NCBI GenBank assembly: GCA_037893225.1
Contig: JAZGUH010000053.1
Span: 1-64,000, forward strand
Direction of reading: 5' to 3'
Source of the DNA: Hippasteria phrygiana
Taxonomy: Eukaryota; Echinodermata; Asteroidea; Valvatida; Goniasteridae
Length of the DNA: 64,000 nucleotides
The notes beneath the pieces are model-generated. The model made no database searches, had not been told where the DNA came from, and worked only from the letters and a program-made list of their open reading frames with translations. Below, one piece after another: positions 1 to 12,074 of the stretch (its first letter is position 1; each line of letters starts with the position of its first letter). The translations under genes and the position numbers were made by a program.

Positions 1-1740
1 CAAACTATGCAAAAAATAGTCTATCAGGATTTTTTCCCATTTTTTGGTTCATGTCTGTATAATCATTTCCAGGTCCGTTAGTAGAAATGTTTGCATTTTT
101 TTTCTCTCAACATTTTGTGATTAATTTTAGTCTTTGGGTGCGACATGCGAATCATACTACTACAGCAGGTGTTATACTGTGACGTTTAATGATGCTAGAA
201 TAGGGTAGTCTGAGAAGTCAAAAAGAGATGTGGAATGCGTACAGGGGGAGGGGGTTTGAGCCACTGCGTATGGCATGCGTATAGGGGGGGGGGGGAGGGG
301 GGGGGGTAAAAAAGTCGGCATTTCGTGCTTATGTACTTTATGGACGGCCCCTTTCGCCACTCGGCACTGTGGTCTCCTCTCCAGTCGCTTCGCCGCTTCG
401 GCACTCATAATGCCGATTATTAGGGATCATCCCCAGTTAAGCCACGGTGGCCTTGACGAAAGGCTAGTGATCGATAGACTCCATTTCATCACTGGCATGA
501 CGAGTGACTGGTGACCATTGATTTACAGTCTGTATCTGGTGACTGTACATACATGTACCAAATATCCTTTTGCGCGACCTCGCGTAGCGCCGCTGGGTAC
601 ATAATTATACGTACTGCATCGGTCACTTCGCCCATTTTCCACTTGTACCATTTCGCCCAAACACCACTTCGCCCAATTGTCACTTCGACCAAACCATTGC
701 TCTAGGACACCGCGTCGTGTTTGTGCGGCCGCGCAATGGCGGCGCAAGAGGGTAATTAAAACGCGCACTGTGTGTTCACACATGTAGTCTGGAAAGGTGG
801 ATTATCGACAAAAAATATCGTAGGCTATGGGGAGTTTAAGCGCTCCCCCAAAAGTTCATTAAAACAAGTGTTGTGAAACGCCGTGATGAGGCGAGGGGTG
901 GGTAAAACACCAGAGAATATTCAATTCCAGGAAACCAGACACGTAAATCTTCGCCCTTTCATTTATTATCTAGCCATCCGTAGCAACCGAAAACAAAACA
1001 CTCCGCTATCCCTCTCATTTTCATCCAGTCTTCCTCCCATTCCCGTCCGCTCTCTTATTTCCCTTCAAAAAAATATATATTTTCATGCTACTTCGCTGCG
1101 CTTATAGGCCTACACATGAAAACCAGTTTGGTGTGATTCGACCGCCATAATGAAGAAAGTGAGACGAAAGGTTCACTTTAGATGAATTTATTATAAAGCA
1201 TGGTATGTAGGTGGGGCACAAACACCGAGTTTCCACAACTGTTAACATTACTAAAATTAAGAAATATGAAAATGATGCCAAATGACATGAACTGTCGTTC
1301 TCTGATATGTTAACTTGACACGAATCTACTCCATCTGTATACTTGTGGGTTTACAGAAACATTGAACTGAAAACCTCTAAACTCGTGAAATTAAGAATGG
1401 TTTCTGTTCGTGAAAATGAAAATGTGGTTAGCGCGCAGTCCCCTACTTGGGGTGTCAGTTCGTGAAACGAAAATTACTCTGTTCTGTAAAATACGCGCGC
1501 GCCCTGGGACTCACGCGCTAGAGAGTGTCAGTTCGTGGTGTTGGTGACGAATTATGTGAAAACGAAAGTACGGAATACTACATGTGATAGACAAGATGAA
1601 GAATGTGTCGCATTATTGCAACTTATGAATTAGTCATCTGACCTTCTTCGGAAACCAAACATTTCTACTATCATCTTTCACACAGGGATGTGGTCATCTG
1701 ACCCTCTGGGATCATCTGATCCTTTCCTATTTCTATAATA
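1..1740. other. intergenic, no gene seen
   Basis: No reading frame here looks like a protein; the open frames are short and low-complexity. The stretch holds a G-rich run around 286-306, short repeats of ACTTCGCCCA between about 626 and 690, and otherwise unremarkable AT-rich DNA. Confidence 0.6.
620..700. repeat. cluster of CACTTCGCCCA-like short repeats
   Basis: Four imperfect copies of CACTTCGCCCA or CATTTCGCCCA lie within 80 bases. The reverse complement (GGGCGAAGTGG) recurs at about 23556-23592, so this is a piece of a dispersed repeat. Confidence 0.5.
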
Positions 1741-1751
1741 ATGTGAAACCG

Positions 1752-2830
1752 AAGTAGGGTATACTGGGGCAAGATGGGACACGCTATTGTTTTTGTGCTA
1801 TAACTGCAATATTGCACTTTAGAGTATACAGGGGGTAGTCTTAAATGAAAAAATGCACATATTTTTACCATCATGTGTTTTTCAAAGTTTGCTTCGGTTA
1901 GAATTAGTTTAATTTTAGCGCATTTTCTAATTTTTGCAAATGTCTCATTTTACCCCGCAAATTGGGGCAGTTACAGGATGCAGTATATATAATGTGTACA
2001 ATATTAACAGTGTACACGTAACGGTTCAAGAATTGGGACTTTCAAAAAGCAATTAGATAAACATCACAAAATAGACAAACTTCATTTAGCAACTTTTTTA
2101 AAAGCATTTTTTTTTGTTCGATATAATCCAACATCATTTTGAAAAACATTTCAGTCACTACTATACAACAAAGTCAAATTTGTTTCAAATTCTGAACTGA
2201 ACCATTCAATGTTTACTATGAAAACACTGGTTTAATGTTAAATCTTGAAGCATCAAAATTGTATACATTTTTTTCAAAAGCATTTCTTCATAACAAACAT
2301 AATTTTGCACATTTTAGTTAAATCCGTAATAGAAATCTAAATGTTTTTGTGAAAGAATTAGCTCCATGCGTGTAGAATTAAATTAAAACAATTTTGTTGT
2401 TGACATTTGTGGGGTAAGATGGGACACTTTTTATACGATTGGGGCAAAACGGGCCAAAAATTACAACGATAAACAGCAGCTATTATTAAAGTGTTTGATG
2501 TTTTATGTTTCTTTCTCTCTCTCTTTTTAACTAACACAGGTTGATCAATTTTGTTTTTAAGTCACAACTATTAGTTTCAAACAGAAATTAGCTAGTTATA
2601 TTCAAGATTCGAAACTGTCCCATTTTAGCCCATATAAATGATTCGGTATATTAAAATCAATATGTTTGTCCCAATTAGCCCCAAAGATAAACACGATTGG
2701 GGCAATATGGGACATTTTGAAAAAAACAGCGGCAAAAACAACTAGTCGGCCATGTTCGGCCTTACAATGTAATTTTGTCGAAACATGAAAGCTATATCTG
2801 GACAACTATCGCACAATGGGATCCGTTTCA
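1752..2830. repeat. repeat element with alternating GGGGCAAGATGGGACA motifs
   Basis: Variants of GGGGCAAGATGGGACA occur at about 1757, 2411, 2440 and 2698 on the plus strand, and inverted at about 1941, 2617 and 2669. AT-rich DNA lies between them and no protein is encoded. The pattern fits a non-autonomous DNA element with subterminal repeats, but its exact ends were not resolved. Confidence 0.45.
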
Positions 2831-2860
2831 ACACTAGATCACAATCATAGCGTGCACATG

Positions 2861-3470
2861 GGTTATTCCATAAATTGGGGTACCAATTTGTGACATTTTG
2901 ACCCAAAATGGAAAAATTGATTGACAGGGGATTTATTTTAAAAATTCACTTTAACTTAAAGATATTGACACTCCTGATTAATTGTAGCCAAAATCAGACA
3001 TTATTTACTCCAGAAATGCCAAAATATCATGTCAAAACCCATTCATGGTTCCACGTATAAAGGGGACACCAAATTAGTTTTCTGCTATTTTTGTGATAAT
3101 TCATGCTCAATGTGGTGTGTTTATTTTAAAATGTATTACCGGCAGAATAAAACATCAAGGTGTATTGTGAAAATAACTTGATTAGACTAAAAATAACAAT
3201 TTGGTGCACGATTGCGTATGGGGACACCATTTGGTGTCCCATTTACACGTGAAACCTAGTAAATGGCCCAAAATTAAACATTTCCAAGCATGCAATCTTT
3301 GTTATGATTTCACACTTATCAAGTGGGACATGTAATTAATGATGATAGATTTGGATTTGCCAGTGAACCCAATTATCTTTTTATTTCTCAGAAACATTAC
3401 ACAAATTTCACGTGTAAAAGGGACACCAAAAAAGTGGGTCTTGTTTACACGTGAAACATTTGGGCTAACA
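2861..3470. repeat. repeat element with CACGTGTAA...GGGACACC motifs
   Basis: The left end reads GGTTATTCCATAAATTGGGG. A motif TTTCACGTGTAA plus GGGACACC recurs at 3049-3070, 3233-3256 (inverted), 3406-3427 and 3445-3457 (inverted, partial). The same motif and a similar left end (GGTCATTCCATGAA) occur at 54.69-55.5 kb, so the two loci belong to one family. No protein is encoded. Confidence 0.55.
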
Positions 3471-3482
3471 CACTGTCAATCT

Positions 3483-3547
3483 CGGTCAACAAACAAACAT
3501 ATAGCTTTCGTCAAGAATAACCAATCCCATGTAAGTTTTCCGGTATA
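3483..3547 (+). other. exon-1-like fragment of the secreted-peptide gene family
   Basis: This stretch closely matches the 5' untranslated exon and splice donor of the minus-strand peptide gene (about 15945-16000). Both have CGTCAAGAA, then AATCCCA, then GTAAGT and GGTATAG. The match stops at about 3547, where the LINE begins. It may be a remnant of a third paralogue, or the left half of a target region split or duplicated by LINE insertion. Confidence 0.5.
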
Positions 3548-3624
3548 GTGCAGTCCTTGCATATCAACTGCTCTACAAGTCTTGAGCTACAACCACGGTA
3601 GATCCGAACTACCACCCATTCACC

Positions 3625-4742
3625 ATGCAGAGAGAACGTAGTGTGCTCTTGTACCTGGACAGCAGGGCAACCTATGCCGAGGTGTGCAAATTGATGGAAG
3701 GGAACTTTCGGCAAGAGATTACGTGCCTCCAGCAACTAACTGATAAGAAGTGGTGTGCCACTGTGAAAAGCGTCGAGGGGCGGGACCGGCTTCTCTCCAG
3801 CCACCTGAAGATCGGGGCAACCAACGTGATCACGACGGAAGCAGCGGGGAGACCAACTACGTATATGTGACGGTGCTCTACGCGCCATTCGAGATGCCCG
3901 ATTCCCCAATAACAACGGCTCTTTCCAATTACGGGAAAGTCCTTGGTGTACGACGAGGCCACTGGCAGATGCGTCCCGACTGGGAGAATGGCAACCGTCA
4001 TATAAGAATGGAACTGAACAAGGCAATTCCGTCGTACATCCGTGTTGGATCCTACCAACTGGTAGTCAAGTACAACGGCCAGATCGAAACGTGCCGCCGC
4101 TGCGGGGCCCCTGGGCACAAGGCTGCGAACTGTATCCAGCTGACCTGCTACAACTGCGGGGAACAGGGACACATTAGCAGGGATTGTAGGCATCCCATCA
4201 AGTGCAGGGTCTGCAGTGCCATGGACCATATCACCACGGATTGTCCGAAATCGTTTGCGAACAGAGCTCGCGGCACCCGTTTGGGCGAGACATCGGAGGA
4301 GGACATTCTCACAGAGGACCTCCCTCCCCCAGTCACGTCGGGGCACCGTGCCTTTTCCCCCACCACCATAGGGGAAACTAGTGGGTCAGACAACCCCAAC
4401 CCCAACCCCAAGCCTACTACTGTAACCAAGCCAGCAAGACAGACTCAACGAAAACTCCCCAAGCAAACTGCACCACCCGTGGACACTGCCGGTAGCGATC
4501 CCAAGGATCGCACCCGTTCGTGGGTCAGCATGTGTGATTCGGAGAAGACGGTTACCAGCAGCACCGATGATGAGAGCCCAGTCAACTCGAGCGATGAATC
4601 TGGGAATTCTACACTCTCCATAGCTTCATCAAAGCGACAGTTGTCATCGTCTTCCCCGCACGAGACCCCCATAGTGGATGGCTTCACCACCTACACAAGC
4701 AAAAAGAAACGTAAGGCAAGGAAACCAAGGGACACTAAATAA
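3625..4742 (+). pseudogene. LINE ORF1 (zinc-knuckle nucleic-acid-binding protein), one frameshift
   Basis: ORF1 of the Tx1-like element, thought to bind the element's RNA. It starts at ATG 3625 and reads about 75 codons. The frame then shifts near 3840-3855; the first frame stops at 3870 and the second carries on to a stop at 4742. After an RRM-like N-terminal part there are three consecutive CCHC knuckles: CRRCGAPGHKAANC, CYNCGEQGHISRDC and CRVCSAMDHITTDC. The tail is rich in Ser, Pro and Lys and ends in a basic KKKRKARKPR stretch. Apart from the single shift the protein is well preserved, so the copy is fairly young. The long minus-strand frame over 3672-4346 is its antisense shadow. Confidence 0.8.
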
Positions 4743-4743
4743 T

Positions 4744-7700
4744 ATGAACACTTATATTTTCTTAATGTCCACCCTTTTTGTGGTTGCTTCTTTGAATGTT
4801 AATGGTTTGAGAAATTCTGACAAACGCCACCGCATTTTCGAGGCCTGCAATGAGCACAAAATTGACGTCTTGCTCTTGCAGGAAACCCACGCCTCCGGCT
4901 ATAAAGAAGCTCGGGCGTGGTCTCGGGAATTCGGCGGAGTTGGGTTCTGGTCCTTTGGTAGTAGAACTAGCTGTGGCACGGCTATCTTGCTTTCCAAACG
5001 CCACACGTGGGAACCAGCCGATTGTTTACGGGACAACGCGGGCCGATTAATATCGCTGTCGGTTCACATTCCGGGTTCAAAAACCACAGTACGTATTGTT
5101 AATGTTTACGGTCCTAACATAGCTGGCGATAGACAGCACTTTTTTCGCAAACAATATTATCATCTCATTGCCGTGGTATGCGTCATGTAATTCTGGGGGG
5201 CGATTTCAATTGCACAGAAAATCTTCTTTTGGACAATAAAAGGGGCATTCAGGCTGTCAATAGCTTGACTGCGGGGGTTAACGAACTATTACAAACAGTG
5301 AGAGTTTTCGGTCTGCAAGATGTCTGGCGAGCGCAAAATCCTCAAACCAAAAGATTTACCTGGCATGATGCATCGAACACTAAGGCCACGCGCATCGACA
5401 GAATCTACATGTCCCGTGAACTATCGGTGGGTTCTGTGCATGCAATTACCGCTTTTCCTTTTTCCGATCACGACCTTGTAACTTGTAAAATGACGAATCA
5501 GGTATCTAAAACGGGGAAAGGGTTTTGGAGATGTAACCTCTCACTCTTACCTGACGAAAACTTTCAGGACATCATAACCAATGTTTGGTCCCTCTGGAAA
5601 AACGAGAAACCAAATTTCGCAAATTTAAGTGACTGGTGGGACCAGGGGAAAATTAAACGCAAAAGAGTGGTAATTGCATTTTCTGCCGACCAGGCTCGAC
5701 GACGTAATGCTGAACGTAGGGAGCTTTTAAGGGATCTCGATTTCCTCCAAAAGAAAGTGGATGGTGGGGACCATACATGCGTGGGGCGTTTAACCCAGAC
5801 CCAAAACAAACTCAAGGAAATGGACAGTGCCAAAAACAATAATCGTGTTCGCTTTTCTGGTAGTCCAAAGGTTTCCGGGGAAACTTTTTCTCAGGGTCCT
5901 ATTATGAACGACCCGGATGCTAAACGCATGCATGGTCTACTCGGCCGGGATGGTAATTGTGTTTCAGACCCCGAAGAAATGAAGAGAATTTGCCATGATT
6001 TTTATTCCAATTTATACACAGCCGTCCCGGTTGAAAAACCAGAGATCGATTTCCTTTTGAGCTCCGTGGACAGGGTGCTGGATCCGGAAGAGCAATCTTT
6101 GCTCGAAGGACCTATCACCCTGTCCGAAGTGAGAGGGGCACTGTCCGATATGGCGGCGGGAAAGTCTCCAGGTTTGGACGGCTTCCCCGCTGAATTTTAC
6201 CGCACGTTCTTTAACGATATGGGCCAAGATATATGCGATGTGCTAAACCACGTTTTCAATGAAAATCACCTCACGGGTAGCCAGAGCGATGGCCTGATAA
6301 CACTCCTTTTTAAGAACAGAGGGGAGAGGGAAAATCTTGCAAATTGGCGGCCCATATCGTTATTGAACGTAAAAATCCTCTCGAAAATTCTGGCCACTAG
6401 AATGCGGAAAGTGCTTGATAAAGTAATTCACTTAGACCAGACCTGTTCAGTGGCGGGGAGAAAAATATCGGACAATGCCCACCTCCTACGAAATGTTCAG
6501 GATTACGTCGATCGAAAAAACATGGGTGCCATGTTTGTATTGCTCGACCAACAAAAGGCTTTTGACAGGGTCAGTTGGCTGTATTTGAGACAAGTACTAG
6601 AACGTTTTGGCTTCGGACCAAACTTTAGAAAATGGGTTGAAATTTTATATACAGACATTAACAGCTCGGTTTTGTGTAACGGGCATATTTCCGAACCCTT
6701 TTCACTTACGCGGGGGGTCCGGCAGGGTTGCCCTTTGTCTCCTTTGCTTTACGTTCTCGCCTTCGAGCCCCTAGCGTGTGTGATTAGGGCTGACCCCAAA
6801 ATTCACGGGGTTAGATTACCTGGTGGGTCCGAAGCCAAGGTGTCCATGTATGCCGATGATGCTACACTGATCTTGTCCGACGATCAGTCTTTAATTAGAA
6901 GCCTTAAGTTGGTCGAGAGGTATGAACGGGCATCCGGAGCCAAATTAAATCGGCAGAAAACGTGTGGCCTCTATCTTGGAAAATGGAAATCTCAACGTTC
7001 CGGCCCGGTTGACATAAATTCGGGTAATTCGGTCAAAGTTGCTGGTTATTATTTTGGTTACAATGACTCTTGTAAGAAGATATGGAAAGAGAAACTTGAC
7101 GAAATTCACCAAACACTTGCAAAATGGAAGAGCGTCGACATTAGTATGAAAGGCCGAGCCTGTCGTCAATACATACGTTCTTTCCAAGCTTTGGTATACA
7201 GCAGCAGTCGTCTCCTCCCCCACGGGAAATCATTAAAGAGATCGAAAGCATTATTTTTAAATTCATCTGGGGGGTAAAGGCTGAATATGTCAACCGGCCA
7301 ACCATGCACCTTCCCCCTTCTCAAGGAGGAATGGGCGTGGTGGACATCAACAGCAGGGTGGCTGCTATGCAGTGCGTTCACGTCAGCAACATTGTCTCCA
7401 TGGAAGTGGCAAAATGGAAGGATTTGGCGCGTTACTGGTGTGGCCTGTCGCTACGCAACGTAGCCCCCGGTTTAGCGCGGCTCAACAGGCTGCACTGTGA
7501 CGTGCCTTCTGCATTTTACCAGACGATTTTGTCAATTTTTAGAAAACATCGAGACAATGTTGCTGACTGGAGTAAAAACTCATTCAATGCGTACTACGCA
7601 GCTATATTAAACGCCAAAGGATCAGAACCAAAGGTACAAAGAGACGACCCAGGCAAAGACTGGGCTACTATTTGGAAACGGACATTGTGCACTAGACAAA

Positions 7701-8076
7701 CAAACAAGCAATTTACGTTGAATTTCAAAATAGTGCACAATGTCCTGCCCACCGGAAACCGACTTCGTAAGTTTACAAAAGACAAAGGCTTATGTCCACA
7801 CTGCACTTGTCTGGAGACCAGAAATCACCTGTTCTCCGAGTGCAGTGTGGTGCAACCGCTGGGTGAGTGGCTCATCGACCGCCTGGGTCGTCTCTCAGCG
7901 TGAATTTTCTCCTGTTTTCGTTATTTAACATTTCCGGTAAAAAATCGAACAAACAATCTGTCATCATCTTAACAAGTACCGTCTGATAATCTGGTTGGCA
8001 AGGAATAGGGCCCGGTTCGACAAAGTACCCACAAGTACGAACACCCTCTTGAGACAAATGCAGAGTTGTATTTATT
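4744..8076 (+). pseudogene. LINE ORF2 (endonuclease and reverse transcriptase), several frameshifts
   Basis: ORF2 starts at ATG 4744. Endonuclease motifs in order are SLNVNG, LLQETH, NVYGPN, GGDFNC and SDHDLV. RT motifs are GKSPGLDGFPAEFY, NWRPISLLN, DQQKAFDRVSW, RQGCPLSPLL and the catalytic YADDATLIL. The first frame ends at 5190 and the second runs 5178-7277, so a shift lies near 5160-5190. A second shift lies in the CCCCC run near 7216-7220, after which the protein continues to 7903 with CPHC...H...C. A third break follows 7903: the expected C-terminal motif IWLARNRARFDK is still readable in another frame at about 7998-8036 before a stop near 8076. It would have been about 1,100 residues when intact. 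Confidence 0.85.
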
Positions 8077-8116
8077 AATTATTTATTAATTAATTAATTA
8101 ATTCATTCATTCATTT
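8068..8116. repeat. TTAATTAA / ATTC simple repeat at the LINE 3' end
   Basis: Runs of TTAATTAATTAA and then ATTCATTCATTC lie between the last recognisable LINE codons and the first base homologous to the peptide gene's exon 1 (TATTCAC). This is either the element's 3' tail or its microsatellite target. Confidence 0.6.
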
Positions 8117-8117
8117 G

Positions 8118-10440
8118 AGTATTCACGATGAGAGCCTTTTGCTGAAAAGTCTTGTCAGTAATTGATTTTTTAAGAATAAACCATTTCAAAAATTTGCTTA
8201 AAGAACAACGAAACCAATCCTATGTAAGTATATTTTCCCACATTTAAGCGTCTTAACTTGACTACAGCTCCGCAGTGTTTTCCGGCCATGCAAATTCCCG
8301 TGTTTGACGGCGGATTAGGCCGGTGTCATAAATTACCGACTCCCATGAAATTTGAGCTTCTCTTCCCTATTATTGGTTAAACCCTCTCACGTGACCAGAA
8401 ACTGTCCCAATTATCGATATTATCGATCACTTGGCATGTGTAATACTACCGTATTTCATGGTGACAAAATTTCACGCTACACCGGCCACAATTGACACTG
8501 GTGTCTTCTGAATCGCATTGAATGAAGAAAAACGCTAACATGGGTGGAAAAATCCCATCTGAAGGACGCTATCCTTCATCCAAGAATGCACAAGGGGTAA
8601 AATTTAATACATACAACTTGCCGATGGCTGTAATACATAACGAGTTTCCGAGTCTGGTGTACGGTTCAATTTGAATGAGCTTCCTACCAAACCTGTAAGG
8701 TTATAACAAGATTGATGTGTACATTATTTGCAAGAGGGAGTGGTTCGAAATGACTGGCTTGGAAGTGTTGAAATCTTGCCACCTTCTCGTACTGTTTGCT
8801 ACTAACTGCGTGCATTTTGGATGAAATGGTCTCTATAGAGAGATGACCTTATTGAAGTGCCGAATAGAGAGATGAGAAAAGAAATCCGATAAATACCAAA
8901 AACTTGAATCTTGAAAATTTACCATGAGAAACTGAACATGTGGTAGGCCTATTTATAATAAACCATTCATCTCAAACGCCACGTAGTGTTTTAAACACCA
9001 GTTTTAGCAGTAGATTTGTACACGTTTTTTTCAAACTCGTGTATTCACGAGTGGTGTCAATGAGAATTCGTTTGGTCAAGTAACCCTGTCATAACCTGAA
9101 TATATCTTATTGCTACACCTGACTTACAATTATGTGATCTCGTATTTTCTTTAGTATGTTTTCTAGTCAAGATGAAAGCTTATACCTGTTTGGTTCTCCT
9201 GGTGTGCTTGGGCTGTGTCCTTTCTGCACCAACCTATGAAGGCGAGTTTCTCTTTACTAACTGTAAACACGTTCATTTTTTATCACTGCTGTTTTTCATC
9301 ATTTTCATCACATTTCTGTTGGAGTTACTCGTGGTTGAGCATAGGTCTTATTTGGAGTCAGATTGGGGCTAAATTGCATGCAAAAGGCCCTATATCAATT
9401 TTCTCTTGACTCGTTCTGAAGCGTAATCGTACGGGTCAATGCGAGAACCAACATGAGACTGACCAAATTCATTCCTATATACTACGATCCTGGCTTCCAT
9501 GCAGTGCTCAAACCCTTGTTGATGTTGGCAAACTGAATACGCTTTCAACCCTCGTCCTCTTTCTACGTTTTATTTCAGGTTCCAAGAACCAGCCATGGAT
9601 GGAATTAAAACGCAAGTCTATTTTTTCCCGCCCAAAGTATTTCAATTAGGCTCTAGTGTTAACATTTGCTAGCTCGTGTGTATTTTTTTAAAACTGTATG
9701 CATGTCTTTATAACGGAATTGGAGGGGTCGAGTGGTTGACACGCATTTTAATGCTTATGGTATTTAACCCGCTTTGTAAAATTTGTAGATTTACACGTGT
9801 GCGGGTATCGTACATGCAACTTCTACCGTTGTTAGTTCTTTTATTTATTTTTTTTGAAGGCCAACAAGTGCAACCATGCGATCCCGATATCCCGGCTGAA
9901 ATAATGCGCCAGTGCCCACCTTATACCGATTGCAACCGGCTTCATCGCATTTGTCTTCCCACATCGCAGACGTCGTGGTGAGTCTGCGGATGGCTGATTT
10001 GATCTAAGCACGGTAAGTAGATCACTTACTGTAAAGTTGCTCTTTTAATAAGTCTGCCTTTTTCATTTCTTTTATTCCCCAATCGTTGCAGTTCAGTTTT
10101 AGTATAGTAAATCCAAACAAGTTTGTATTTTTCGTCAAACAATCCACATTTTCTAAACCCGTGACCCATCCCTTGCAACATTCATACCGGAAGTAATTTG
10201 AAAACCATCTGTCATATACAGGTAGGAGCCACGGATGACATTAAACATTAAAAATGTTTTTTTCATAAGTTGAAGTAATTGCCTTTTTTTTCCTGTTCGC
10301 AGATTCCGATGTACCAACAGCTTATGGGTAATAGAGCCGCAACAGATTTCTTATGGTGGTTGGGTATATTCTAGTAGACTTGTAGTGAAGTAAATAAGAC
10401 ATTAATTGCTTAGTTAGCAGTGCCACATTTCTGGAAGTTG
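8118..10440 (+). repeat. arm A of an inverted gene duplication
   Basis: This arm contains all exons of the plus-strand peptide gene. It is homologous to 13680-16050 in inverted orientation: exon 1, all coding exons, splice sites and the 3' untranslated exon match, while introns are more diverged. The arm starts right after the LINE and so lacks the TATA box seen in arm B. Confidence 0.8.
9172..9981 (+). CDS. small secreted cysteine-rich prepropeptide, plus-strand paralogue (spliced)
   Basis: Spliced CDS: 9172-9241, 9579-9611, 9860-9981 (74 residues). An untranslated exon 1 ends at 8223 (GTAAGT donor); exon 2 probably starts at 9167. The product has a signal peptide (MKAYTCLVLLVCLGCVLS), a propeptide including SKNQPWMEL, a Lys-Arg site spanning the last coding junction, then a 39-residue mature peptide starting with Gln. 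Its cysteines are spaced C-x11-C-x5-C-x6-C, and it contains CPPYTDC. It is probably secreted and processed by a furin-type protease. Both coding introns begin with GC rather than GT (AAG|GCGAGT and AAC|GCAAGT). A 3' untranslated intron runs 10013-10302, with the last exon from 10303. The structure is supported by the inverted paralogue at 14200-15154. Family and function are unknown; a hormone, defence or venom-like peptide are all possible. A Tx1-like LINE lies immediately upstream and no TATA box was found. Confidence 0.75.
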
Positions 10441-11398
10441 GAATCTCATCCAATGGTTTGTGACCAAGATAGAGGTTGGTAACGAAAGGCATCTACTAAT
10501 AGGGCCTACATCTTTCTGTTCCCATCTTCCTATTGAGTTTATCAATGCTGCCAGTAATTAGGCCCTCAATAGAGGGAATTTACTTTTCAATTTTTTTGTG
10601 AAAAACAGTAGAGAACATTTAGTTAACATTAATATATCATAAAGACGAAACCCAAAAACCTCCTATGTCACTGATTGTTGTTGCAGTACATTGTCTCCTA
10701 TAGCCGGCATGACTTACCAGTATGCGGTTTAATAAATCGGAGTACTTTGAATTTTAAGCAATTTAAATCTGTCAAGAATAACTCCCCTTATGGCTTGATG
10801 GAAAAATATGCTGTTATGAAACGGACTTCAAAAAGAATGCTGCTGGTTGCAAATCATTACCAACGTTGTCGCCTGCTAATTTGAAGTTCTTCTTCGCAAT
10901 AGCTTTGGTTTAACGGAAACACAGTAACTGCACATTGGTCATTCCATGTTGGAACACGACGGTGTTCGTTATTACATCCAGAACCTGTTGCGAGGTAATT
11001 TAAGTAATTCTACATATCGCGACAGTTTTGCTATGAATGGTTATGTACAACACGCATGCAGAATGGACCCCCCCCCCCCTCATACAAGCTTCGAGTTAGT
11101 TACTCTCATCTAAAATACAAGTAAATCGGCCAACTATAAACTATTTACCGTGGTGTACCATAGCTGCGTCCATACATATTTTTCATATTTTGTAGTCCAT
11201 TCTTAGTATGCAGAGAGTATACAATAAATTCTGCCACAACACCAAAAGTTGGCCTATTGTCCCCGTTACGTTACACCCGAGTCCTAAAATTTTCATAAGT
11301 CCTCGCCCGTAAGATCTTTTAAGTTATACATTGTATATACGATCTTTTCTTAATTCTACACTTGTTAAACTCCTGTTGATTCTCGAATATTCTCATTA

Positions 11399-11530
11399 TT
11401 AAATCACATTGTTTCTTTGTTCTTTATATCAGTGTGACCTTGTTTGATTTCTTAGTTGCATCCGAGAAAATTCAGGCTTTTTGTAGTTTTTTTTTCTTTA
11501 CGGATAGTCTGCAGATTTTCAGACCGTAAC
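11399..11530 (+). repeat. direct repeat, copy 1 (partner 11947-12074)
   Basis: Both copies share CACATTGTTTCT-like and ATATCAGTGTGA sequence, then TTTCTTNGTTGCATC, TCAGGCTTTTTGTAGT and GATTTTCAGACCGTAACA. They diverge by roughly one base in six and lie 550 bases apart. Confidence 0.7.
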
Positions 11531-11946
11531 AATTGTTAAGAATCTGGATTTATATCCCACCCACATAATCATACACCAGGGAAATTCTTCACCATTTCAC
11601 AAGGAACCCACCTACATAATCAGCTGCGCTGCTCGCCCGACAAATGCATGATCATTACAAATGGGACATCATTAATGATAACCGGTGTTATGTGCGCACA
11701 GTAAATATATATATATATTCCCCTCATTTAGTGTTATAATGTACAACCGCCACAAACGTGGGCGGCGAGGCCACGCGCCACTTATTTGCATACGCGCCAC
11801 TTATTTGCATACGCGTGCGACCTCGGCTGACCCTGTGAATGAATGGGTCAGAGTTGTTCACGCCAAGCCTTACACAATGTACATGTGCCAGAAGGTTCTC
11901 GCATACGCCAGGTCTATCTCGTATACGCTATAGACTTTTCCAGAAA

Positions 11947-12074
11947 AATTAAATTACATCGTTTCTCTGTTCTTATATCAGTGTGATCTGGTTAGATTTC
12001 TTTGTTGCATCTGAAAAAAAATCAGGCTTTTTTTAGTTATTTACAGATAGTCTGGAGATTTTCAGACCGTAACA
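11947..12074 (+). repeat. direct repeat, copy 2 (partner 11399-11530)
   Basis: Second copy of the roughly 130-base repeat; it ends with the same ATTTTCAGACCGTAACA block as copy 1. Confidence 0.7.

Larger units (their letters stand above)
3548..8117 (+). mobile_element. Tx1-like (L1-group) non-LTR retrotransposon, frameshifted
   Basis: This is a two-ORF LINE. ORF1 (3625-4742) carries three zinc knuckles. ORF2 (from 4744) carries an AP-type endonuclease, a reverse transcriptase and a C-terminal Cys/His motif. ORF1 ends one base before the ORF2 ATG. The RT motifs (AFDRVSW, RQGCPLSPLL, YADDATLIL) and the ORF1 zinc-knuckle architecture fit the Tx1 group of L1-type elements. At least four frame disruptions make it inactive. 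The 3' end runs into TTAA/ATTC simple repeats at 8068-8116. Its insertion lies directly against exon 1 of the downstream peptide gene. The clade is from motif recognition only. Confidence 0.85.

Noticed and set aside
3672..4346. 224-codon minus-strand frame
   Set aside because: It is antisense to LINE ORF1, which has clear zinc knuckles; the minus frame has no recognisable motif.
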